Positions 1 to 5,529 of a stretch of 5,529 nt of DNA are shown here, piece after piece. The stretch spans positions 1 through 5,529 of the forward strand of contig CALJNJ010000256.1 in assembly GCA_937981945.1 (NCBI GenBank). Reading direction: 5' to 3'. Positions within the stretch are counted from its first letter, which is position 1, and each line of letters begins with the position of its first letter. A model generated the notes under the pieces. The model saw nothing but the letters and a program-made list of their open reading frames with translations. It was not told where the DNA came from and searched no databases. Made by a program: the position numbers and the translations under genes. The DNA comes from an uncultured Caulobacterales bacterium (lineage in GTDB: Bacteria; Pseudomonadota; Alphaproteobacteria; Caulobacterales; Maricaulaceae).

Positions 1-1885
1 CCGGCTTTTGCCCGGCAGACAACATGTCTTTGAGACGAGTCGCCCAAATAATGGGATCGATCCATCCGCCGGAATGGGTCGGCGTGGCCAGCAGCGTGCG
101 GTAGTTTTTCGACGCGACGCGGCCGGTGATTCCCCTTACCAATAATTTTGCAGGGATGAGTGATTTGGTGTCGTTCCTATACTTGCCCTTTGCACTTGTT
201 CGAAGTTTATCATTCCGCCAAGTTTGAAACAGGTCATAAATGGCCAAACCGGTTGTATCATAAGCGTTGAACCGTTTCGCGCCCTCGGACGGTTTATCGA
301 GCCGTTTGGACAAAGCCTCTGTTCGCGCTTTAAAATCATCCGGTTTTTTCTGATCAAGCCGGCTGATGGCGTCGAAAATTCTTTCCATATCATCGGGGTT
401 TTCGATAATTTCCAGCGCGTGGGAAATGGCCGTAATCAGATCATCATGATTGTCGATGGTATTTAAAGGTTCAAGTTCGTCTAAAATATCGTGGTCATTG
501 ATGTCAGCTGAAACGGGAATGTAGGGCGGATTATCAGGTGAGAATATGGCCTCGATGTTCAGGGCTTTTGCCTGCCTTGGCGACAAATGCGAGTAATCCG
601 GTTTTTCATCAAACGCCGCGGTTTTGTTATCTTCATTTGCAATGCCGGAAATATCCGAAAGCCGCGCGGCGGCGGAAGGCGACACAAACCCGGCCGCGCT
701 TTCCAAATTGAGTTTAATGTCGTCCGTCAAATGACTTTTTTCGGCTTCTAAAATATCAAGAGCCAGTTTTTGCACATCGGCATTACTGTGCCGGAGCGCT
801 TCGGAGACGGCGGCCAATGCGGCGCCTATATTCTTCCGATCCTTTTTAAGGATACGTTTCACCAATTTCAGCGCCGTAACCGCGTTTCCTTTAGTTTCGT
901 GCAAGAAAACAGCCTGGGCTTCTTGGAAGAATTTCTTAGTAGTTAGACCGCCCGCTTTTTCCAGCCGGCTGCACATATCCAGCGCAAATTTTGCGACATG
1001 ACTGACTTTGTGGGACAGGAGCGCAAAATACTCGCTCTCTCGCGTTTGCATTTCTTTCGGCGTCGGTTCCAAGGCCAGATGTAATTTCGCCCAGCCCGAC
1101 AGATTGGTTTGAACAAAATCTTTCCAGAAAACGTCCAAAGTCGAATCGAGAAAAGTCTCCCGATTTAATGTGCCGTCGTCGACCAGTTTTTTAAATGAAA
1201 CGTCCCAATCTTCAAATCCTTCGTGGGCATGTTTCATGATCCATTTGCGATCTGAGAACCGGATAATATCATGTTCGAAAACTTTTGAGATATCTTCGAT
1301 ATATTTGGGATTGCTTTTAATCTGTTCACGGATCGGCGGCGGGATAGGTTCCTTTGTCTTGCGGTTATTGTGAACAATCCGTCCGATATGATCGACCATC
1401 ATCCGGTAATATTGGGGGTGGTCAGGTTTGGTGCAAATATTGCGATCGATCCAGTCTGACAAACGGTCAAAATCGAAAAGTGAACTGAATTCTTTGTCCA
1501 GTTCAAATATGATCAAATCATCGAGAAAAACAGGGTTCCTGTCTTCTAATATTTGCATGATAAAGCCGCGAGTCGAATGACCCGCCCAAAGAGAACTGCG
1601 TTTCAATGCTGACAATGGCGCACAAGCGTAAAGCGCCATCATGGCATGGTCTCTAACCTTCCAATGGGTCCACGCCCCGTGATTTTTGGCCCGTTTATTC
1701 AGAATTTTTGTCAACGCAGGGGACGCGGTATTTTTTGGTTTTAACCGGTCAATCTGACTGAATAAAGTTTGCGCCGTTTTCGACAATGCGGTTCGCTCTT
1801 TATCCGACAAGGCCGAAAAGAGCTTTACCATGTCAGCGGGATCATCCGTTTCCAGAATGAGTTTTTCTAAAACGTCAGGCGTCAC
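1..1885 (-). CDS. DUF6493 family protein, partial (C-terminus beyond left edge)
   Basis: The frame is open from a GTG at 1885-1883 to base 1: 628 codons without a stop, so the C-terminus is missing. The GTG shares one base with the TAG of the SWIM gene (TAGTG). An in-frame TGA lies six codons upstream, so no earlier start exists; the first internal ATG is codon 19. I recognise the DUF6493 family by its overall pattern: a stretch around residues 245-290 (LDSTLDVFWKDF, then LHLALEPTPKE) and a late block at 598-611, LLATPTHSGGWIDP. Residues about 330-410 look like HEAT- or ARM-type helical repeats. I see no signal peptide or membrane segment, so it is probably cytoplasmic. Residues 415-475 are acidic and probably a linker. 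No catalytic motif is visible and its biochemical function is unknown. Coupling to the SWIM gene suggests that the two proteins act together, perhaps with this one as a scaffold. The open frame is certain; the family name is from memory. Confidence 0.8.
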   Translation of the reverse strand, partial: MTPDVLEKLILETDDPADMVKLFSALSDKERTALSKTAQTLFSQIDRLKPKNTASPALTKILNKRAKNHGAWTHWKVRDHAMMALYACAPLSALKRSSLWAGHSTRGFIMQILEDRNPVFLDDLIIFELDKEFSSLFDFDRLSDWIDRNICTKPDHPQYYRMMVDHIGRIVHNNRKTKEPIPPPIREQIKSNPKYIEDISKVFEHDIIRFSDRKWIMKHAHEGFEDWDVSFKKLVDDGTLNRETFLDSTLDVFWKDFVQTNLSGWAKLHLALEPTPKEMQTRESEYFALLSHKVSHVAKFALDMCSRLEKAGGLTTKKFFQEAQAVFLHETKGNAVTALKLVKRILKKDRKNIGAALAAVSEALRHSNADVQKLALDILEAEKSHLTDDIKLNLESAAGFVSPSAAARLSDISGIANEDNKTAAFDEKPDYSHLSPRQAKALNIEAIFSPDNPPYIPVSADINDHDILDELEPLNTIDNHDDLITAISHALEIIENPDDMERIFDAISRLDQKKPDDFKARTEALSKRLDKPSEGAKRFNAYDTTGLAIYDLFQTWRNDKLRTSAKGKYRNDTKSLIPAKLLVRGITGRVASKNYRTLLATPTHSGGWIDPIIWATRLKDMLSAGQKP

Positions 1886-3234
1886 TAACCAGGCTCATCT
1901 TCCAAAACAATACGGGCGGCCAAAACATGTTTGCAGGGGCCGCGTTCGCCCAAATATTTGGAGAACCAGGGGCAGGTACAGCTGTCACCCTTGTCAGAAA
2001 TTTTGACCCTATGAGTGACATCTGTTCCCGGGACTTGAAACAATGTGGCGTCTTTTTCTTGGCCCAAATTAAGCACGCTGCCTTTTTCAACCAGTTTGCG
2101 GGCATTTTTCAATCTGGGTTGCAATTGTTCGACTTTGGACAGATCAAACGGTAATTCCCGGTGGAAGAACCGGTCGCCGGTCACATCATAGCCCGCTAAT
2201 CCCCGGCTGCCCAGGACCGTCAAGGCGGCTTTCGCGTCGGCAGGTTTAATGCCGGCTTTTTTGGCAATTGTTTCAGGCGCGATTTCAGACTCCCATTTGA
2301 GCTGCGCCCTGACTTTGGCGACAATTTCGTCGGACGGCGGATTGGCCAATGCCGACAGCGCCTGACCTTCTCCGGAAAATCCCCGAAAGACTTCAGGGCT
2401 GATCATCAAAAAGAACGAGCCCGTGGGAAACAAGACTTCCCAGGCACTGGTCCCGGTCGCATCGTCAGCCCAGACTCTGAGCGATTTTGCCCGCGGCAGT
2501 AAACTTTCAATGACTTTGACCCGGTGCGTGCCCATAAATTTGACAGCGCCTTTTTGCGGCCGGGCGGATAAGCGGATGGACCGACCTACGCTAATGGCAT
2601 ATTTTGGGGTTTTGGTTGTGGAACTGCTTTTCGGCAGCGTCCGGCAAAAGCGCAGAGCATCGGCCGCGCTGACTTCCATTTTCAATTCCAAGGCCGGTTG
2701 ATAGGCTTGAACTTCAGAAAAACTTTTAATCCAGCGAACCGGCAGTTTGACCTTTTTCTCGACGGTTTTGTGATTGCCTTTGGTTAGGGCGACTTCATCT
2801 TTCCCAACGGCAAACCGAACGTCCTCACTGTCCCGTAGGCGCATTAATGCGGTTCTCATGGGCGTATTAAAATCGACATTTGTTGTCCCGCGGCCGTGAC
2901 AATTGCCGTCGAAAAATTCCGCCGGTAAATCGGCTCTGGCGTAAACGCCGCAGCATCCGCTGAAACCTTCCAAACGCAGCAAGTTCTCATTACTGGTCAA
3001 CACCGGATCCAGTAAGGGCGGAACCGGCAAAAAGAAGTGAGTTCTGACAACATCGCTGAGTGTCACCAGCATATCGCCTAATATGCGCGGCGAGCGGACT
3101 TTCCCGTCAAAAAAGTAAGGCGTCTCATGATTGAGATCGCAGGTCGCCAATGACAATGCAGCGCCGCCGTCATTAGCCGCCGCGAGTCCGCTGGGAAAAG
3201 CATATTTATAGGTAAAATCAAGTGCGCCGGACAT
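1885..3234 (-). CDS. SWIM zinc finger family protein
   Basis: This is a complete 449-residue protein. The C-terminal SWIM finger has the CxCx(n)CxH pattern: Cys419, Cys421, Cys434 and His436, with 12 residues in the middle spacer. SWIM domains bind zinc and are thought to contact DNA or proteins. Residues about 301-364 resemble a winged helix (IAPETIAKKAGIKPADAKAA, then GLAGYD and RFFHRELPFD). The N-terminal 150 residues carry blocks I associate with bacterial SWIM proteins next to DUF6493 genes: FSGCCGVYAR at 91-100 and RGTTNVDFN at 115-123. There is no transposase or helicase domain and no signal peptide, so it is probably cytoplasmic. The ATG at 3234 lacks a clear Shine-Dalgarno site, so translation may depend on ribosomes leaving the upstream gene, whose stop is 21 bases away. 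Its own stop overlaps the DUF6493 start. A role in substrate or nucleic-acid recognition for a multi-protein complex is inferred only. Confidence 0.85.
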   Translation of the reverse strand: MSGALDFTYKYAFPSGLAAANDGGAALSLATCDLNHETPYFFDGKVRSPRILGDMLVTLSDVVRTHFFLPVPPLLDPVLTSNENLLRLEGFSGCCGVYARADLPAEFFDGNCHGRGTTNVDFNTPMRTALMRLRDSEDVRFAVGKDEVALTKGNHKTVEKKVKLPVRWIKSFSEVQAYQPALELKMEVSAADALRFCRTLPKSSSTTKTPKYAISVGRSIRLSARPQKGAVKFMGTHRVKVIESLLPRAKSLRVWADDATGTSAWEVLFPTGSFFLMISPEVFRGFSGEGQALSALANPPSDEIVAKVRAQLKWESEIAPETIAKKAGIKPADAKAALTVLGSRGLAGYDVTGDRFFHRELPFDLSKVEQLQPRLKNARKLVEKGSVLNLGQEKDATLFQVPGTDVTHRVKISDKGDSCTCPWFSKYLGERGPCKHVLAARIVLEDEPG

Positions 3235-3255
3235 GTATCAGGCATAGCAGCATAA

Positions 3256-4179
3256 TTATTGAAATTCCAGTCGTTCTTGAGAGAAGAAAAACAGGCTTTG
3301 CGTATTCTTGTCCATGGCATCCAATTGATCTTGCGGCAGATCGAGGATTTTCTTTATCGTGGCTTTTCGGCCTGCCAGTGCTTTGGCAAAATCGTCTTCG
3401 ATTTTTTTGACAGTGCCTGAAAACTCCAAATCCGTTGTCAGTTTTTCGTAGAGATCGAGTCGGCCGTATAAAAAGAAACTTTCATACAGTATTTTGCTGG
3501 CGATCTTTTGATGGATGTCGGCATAAGAAAATTGGGTCAGCATTTTTTGAACGGGTTTGAAAATAAAGTCGATTTCCTGACCGATTGCCGGGTTTTTAAT
3601 ACAGCGATGTTTATAGGCCAAAACTTCAGCCTCGGCCCGCGCGATTATGTCAGAAGACAAATCATTTTCGTGAACCACAATTATATCAATATCAGAGCCG
3701 TATAATTTTGCCCCGGTGGGTTGATGTATCCGGGGTTCTTCATGGGCCAAAAAATAGGAGATGTCGCCGGCGATAAAGCAGCAGGCTTTGTAATGTATGG
3801 TTTCCAAAATATCCGGCGACAAGGACAGCAAAGTATTGCGGGCAAATTTAAGCTTTTTCAGGCTGATCAGGCGGTGCTTATTGGCAAGTATGGCAGCTTT
3901 GTCCGTGGCATCACTGCGCTGTCCGGCAATATAGACCAAGGTGAACGACAGGAAATCCCTTAAGACGGATGGGCTAAGGCGTATTTGGTCTTCGCGGGTG
4001 ATGTCATAGCGCAGGTAATATCGCGCGAAGTTAATGACCCTGAAAATATTGGACTGATAGCATATTTTCCAAAGTAATATGTCATCGACAAAGGGCAAAT
4101 TATCCGAGAGCTGGCGGCCTGTCATGGGACCGTTAATATCCAGAAGCGCAGCGATTTGGTTTTCTAAATTGTCGCTCAT
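3256..4179 (-). CDS. Winged-helix and nucleotidyltransferase-fold protein
   Basis: This is a complete 307-residue protein and the first gene of the leftward operon. Residues about 3-60 look like a winged helix (NQIAALLDINGPMTGRQLSD, ending in YYLRYD), followed by RLSPSVLRDFL at 67-77. The second half has the polymerase-beta-type nucleotidyltransferase signature: FIAGDISYFLA at 135-145, then G161-S162-D163-I164-D165, with QEID at 201-204 giving the likely third acidic residue (Asp204). All metal-binding acids appear intact, so activity is plausible; the substrate (protein, tRNA, small molecule) cannot be read from the sequence. The C-terminal 80 residues are predicted helical (ASKILYESFFLYGRLDLYEK). 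The ATG at 4179 has a modest GGACGGGA site about six bases upstream. A MNT-type antitoxin or a stand-alone regulator are alternatives, but no HEPN partner is adjacent. The fold is fairly sure; the role is unknown. Confidence 0.8.
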   Translation of the reverse strand: MSDNLENQIAALLDINGPMTGRQLSDNLPFVDDILLWKICYQSNIFRVINFARYYLRYDITREDQIRLSPSVLRDFLSFTLVYIAGQRSDATDKAAILANKHRLISLKKLKFARNTLLSLSPDILETIHYKACCFIAGDISYFLAHEEPRIHQPTGAKLYGSDIDIIVVHENDLSSDIIARAEAEVLAYKHRCIKNPAIGQEIDFIFKPVQKMLTQFSYADIHQKIASKILYESFFLYGRLDLYEKLTTDLEFSGTVKKIEDDFAKALAGRKATIKKILDLPQDQLDAMDKNTQSLFFFSQERLEFQ

Positions 4180-4197
4180 CTGATCCCGTCCTAATCC

Positions 4198-4214
4198 AAG
4201 GTCCTTATGGCCTT
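4198..4214. repeat. Imperfect palindrome, possible operator
   Basis: The 17 bases AAGGTCCTTATGGCCTT form an imperfect inverted repeat with AAGG and CCTT outer arms. It overlaps the candidate -10 box of the leftward operon. A related perfect 8-base palindrome, AAGGCCTT, lies at 4255-4262 in the same gap. Position and symmetry fit a repressor site, but short palindromes arise by chance, and no regulator gene other than the winged-helix protein is in view. Confidence 0.2.
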
Positions 4215-4232
4215 ATTTGAAACAAAAGCCAA
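4204..4232 (-). promoter_or_regulatory. Candidate sigma-70-like promoter of the leftward operon
   Basis: On the minus strand, TTGGCT (plus positions 4227-4232) and CATAAG (4204-4209) are separated by exactly 17 bases. Each box matches four of six consensus positions. The implied transcription start near 4197 would give a leader of about 18 bases to the ATG at 4179, just enough for the GGACGGGA ribosome binding site. The boxes are moderate and chance matches are common, so this is tentative. Confidence 0.3.
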
Positions 4233-4312
4233 TGCCACGAAACTATTACAGTTCAAGGCCTTTACATAATCATCATTTCCTTTATTGCGCGTCACGGAAA
4301 TATCCCGGGGTT

Positions 4313-4320
4313 AAGAGGAG
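4313..4320 (+). promoter_or_regulatory. Strong ribosome binding site fixing a GTG start
   Basis: AAGAGGAG is a near-ideal Shine-Dalgarno sequence. It ends six bases before the GTG at 4327, which supports that GTG as the sulfotransferase start over internal ATG codons. Confidence 0.8.
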
Positions 4321-4326
4321 AACGGC

Positions 4327-5076
4327 GTGGCTGAGCGCAGCGTTATCATCCATTATCATTTATTCAAAAATGCGGGCTCTTCCGTAGACGCTATTTTGCA
4401 ACGTAATTTTGGCGACGCCTGGATTGAAATTGAGGGGCCTGACGGCAAAAAACTCAAAAAAGACATGATGGAAGATTTCATCAAAAACAATCCAGATAAA
4501 AAAGCGATTTCTTCTCACACGGCTGAAATATCATTGCCGGAGGTTTCCGGTGTGAAAATCATTCCGATTGTCTTTATGCGCCACCCTATCGACCGTATTC
4601 GTTCCGCCTATGATTTCGAGCGCGTTCAGGAGTCGGACTCGCCGGGATCAAAGGCGGCCAAGGCCGGGGACTTTTCCCATTATATGTCATGGCGTTTATC
4701 CACACCGATGATGACTCAGATTGTCAATTTTCACGCGGTCCGCTTAAAGGATTTCCGGAAGTTTACCACAAACCGCGAAACACAAAATTTTCGGCCGCGG
4801 GCATTATACGCGCTGAAAAATTTGCCGGTTGTCGGTTTGGTCGAAAGATTTGAAGAGTCCATGGTAAAATATCAGAACCTTATAAAATCGGATTTCCCTG
4901 AATTCGAATTATTCGACGCTCAGGCAAATGTCATGAGTGATCCGCAAAAGAGTTTGGACGCTAAACTCAAAGCCTTTGAAGAAAAGATCGGGCGCCATCC
5001 ATATTTAAATTTAATGCAGCTGAATGCCATTGATATGGAACTCTATCATTTCGTCAAAGACAAGCTTTGGGCATAG
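4327..5076 (+). CDS. Sulfotransferase family protein
   Basis: This is a complete 249-residue protein starting at GTG, fixed by the strong AAGAGGAG site. It resembles PAPS-dependent sulfotransferases, which move a sulfuryl group from PAPS to a hydroxyl or amine, often on glycans or lipids. The N-terminal strand and loop HYHLFKNAGSSVDAIL (residues 9-24) match the 5'-phosphosulfate-binding loop, with Lys14, Gly17, Ser18 and Ser19 as key residues. VFMRHPIDRIRSAYDF (82-97) matches the 3'-phosphate-binding segment, with Arg85 and Ser93. The later VGLVERFEESM (169-179) and NAIDMELYHFV (233-243) blocks also fit this family. There is no signal peptide or transmembrane segment, so it would act in the cytoplasm on precursors. 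The acceptor cannot be told. A coiled-coil gene starts 19 bases after the stop and is probably in the same operon. Length is typical for compact bacterial members. Confidence 0.85.
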   Translation: MAERSVIIHYHLFKNAGSSVDAILQRNFGDAWIEIEGPDGKKLKKDMMEDFIKNNPDKKAISSHTAEISLPEVSGVKIIPIVFMRHPIDRIRSAYDFERVQESDSPGSKAAKAGDFSHYMSWRLSTPMMTQIVNFHAVRLKDFRKFTTNRETQNFRPRALYALKNLPVVGLVERFEESMVKYQNLIKSDFPEFELFDAQANVMSDPQKSLDAKLKAFEEKIGRHPYLNLMQLNAIDMELYHFVKDKLWA

Positions 5077-5095
5077 TGGAGTACAGGGAAACACC

Positions 5096-5529
5096 ATGTC
5101 GGGCAAAATGACAAAAGATGAAATGGCAAAAGAGCTGAAGGCGCTTAAGTCCAAACTGACGCGCTCAGCCAATAAATATGCCAAACTGGAAACCGAGTAC
5201 GAAAAACTGGCGGCTAAAGTAAAAGCCAAAGACGAAAAGCTGAAGAAACTCGATACCGAGTTATACGAGGCAAAAGATACGCTCAAATCAACGCGAACTG
5301 AGCGTGAGCAATATCGTAAAATGCTGGAGTCTCATGAGCTGAAAGATCAGCTCAACACCAAGCGAACCGAGATGGTCGAAAAAGATTTGGTGATTACCAA
5401 TTCCCAATTGTCTCAGCAGGTTGAAGCGTTTGAAGCTAAGCCGTTTCGAACCGGGCTTAAGCGATCGACATTTAATAAGCTGCGTTTTGTCCGGCAGAAA
5501 ATGCCGATCCCGGAGCCGGTAAAACTCAG
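5096..5529 (+). CDS. Coiled-coil protein, partial (runs off right edge)
   Basis: The frame is open from ATG at 5096 to the window end: 144 full codons with no stop. AGGGA at 5085-5089, six bases before the ATG, supports this start over the ATGs at codons 5 and 10. Residues about 5-110 are very rich in Lys, Glu, Leu and Ala with heptad-like spacing (KELKALKSKL, LETEYEKLAAKV, KLKKLDTELYEAKDTL), predicting a long coiled coil. After residue 112 the sequence becomes basic and less regular (KPFRTGLKRSTFNKLRFVRQ), perhaps the entry to a second domain. There is no signal peptide or membrane segment. I do not recognise a family. The close spacing to the sulfotransferase suggests co-transcription. It may be an oligomerising N-terminus of another enzyme or a structural partner, but nothing visible decides this. 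Confidence 0.75.
   Translation, partial: MSGKMTKDEMAKELKALKSKLTRSANKYAKLETEYEKLAAKVKAKDEKLKKLDTELYEAKDTLKSTRTEREQYRKMLESHELKDQLNTKRTEMVEKDLVITNSQLSQQVEAFEAKPFRTGLKRSTFNKLRFVRQKMPIPEPVKL

Larger units (their letters stand above)
4180..4326. promoter_or_regulatory. Divergent intergenic region
   Basis: These 147 bases separate the starts of the leftward nucleotidyltransferase gene and the rightward sulfotransferase gene, so they must hold promoters for both groups unless a distant one is used. For the rightward group the best match I see is TTTACA at 4261-4266 with TATTGC at 4283-4288 and a 16-base spacer. The second box is poor, so I do not list it separately. Two short AAGG/CCTT palindromic elements also lie here. 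There is no tRNA, small ORF or convincing terminator hairpin. Confidence 0.55.

Noticed and set aside
1170..1373. A 67-codon plus-strand frame inside the DUF6493 gene
   Set aside because: It lies opposite a 628-codon open frame with family-like sequence and shows no motif or ribosome binding site.
2423..2701. A 92-codon plus-strand frame inside the SWIM gene
   Set aside because: It is antisense to a convincing gene, and its residues show no domain pattern.
1885..3234. SWIM finger as a sign of a MULE-type transposase or SNF2 helicase
   Set aside because: There is no DDE catalytic pattern, no helicase motif and no terminal inverted repeats; the N-terminal blocks fit the stand-alone SWIM family instead.
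3078..3320. An 80-codon minus-strand frame overlapping the nucleotidyltransferase-SWIM junction, including an ATG at 3245-3243
   Set aside because: It is in a different frame from both flanking genes, has no recognisable motif and is covered by well-supported coding sequence on the same strand.
3256..4179. AbiEii-type or MNT toxin-antitoxin system
   Set aside because: There is no adjacent HEPN or AbiEi-like small partner; the neighbours are the SWIM and DUF6493 genes, and the protein is longer than minimal MNT antitoxins.
5011..5286. A 91-codon minus-strand frame rich in Ser, Phe and Ala that could pass for a membrane protein
   Set aside because: It is the reverse of the Lys/Glu-rich coiled-coil gene and the end of the sulfotransferase gene; complementing AAA and GAA codons produces Phe- and Ser-rich sequence artificially.

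Overview
The window reads as chromosomal DNA of a Gram-negative bacterium, most likely an alphaproteobacterium or relative. This rests only on moderate GC content, GTG starts with good Shine-Dalgarno sites and the general look of the proteins, so the assignment is weak. I see no RNA gene, CRISPR array, insertion sequence or tandem repeat. Almost all of the sequence is coding, in two divergent groups separated by a 147-base gap at 4180-4326.

Leftward group (minus strand, 4179 down to base 1): three co-directional genes, tightly spaced, that look like one operon. The first encodes a 307-residue protein with a probable N-terminal winged helix and a nucleotidyltransferase domain carrying a GSDID active-site motif. 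After 21 bases comes a 449-residue protein with a winged-helix-like segment and a C-terminal SWIM zinc finger. Its stop codon overlaps the GTG start of the third gene by one base. The third is a large, mostly helical protein that I assign to the DUF6493 family. It is open for 628 codons and runs off the left edge. From memory, SWIM and DUF6493 genes of this type sit in actinobacterial clusters with a MoxR-type AAA+ ATPase, a DUF5682 protein and a VWA-domain protein. I therefore infer that this is part of such a poorly characterised multi-gene system, and that the remaining genes lie beyond base 1.

Rightward group (plus strand, 4327 to the right edge): a 249-residue PAPS-dependent sulfotransferase-like protein and, 19 bases after its stop, the start of a lysine- and glutamate-rich coiled-coil protein that runs off the right edge. 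These two are probably co-transcribed. They look functionally unrelated to the leftward operon and may belong to a cell-surface glycan modification locus.

The divergent intergenic region holds a strong ribosome binding site for the sulfotransferase gene, a plausible sigma-70-like promoter for the leftward operon, and two small palindromic AAGG/CCTT elements that could be operators.
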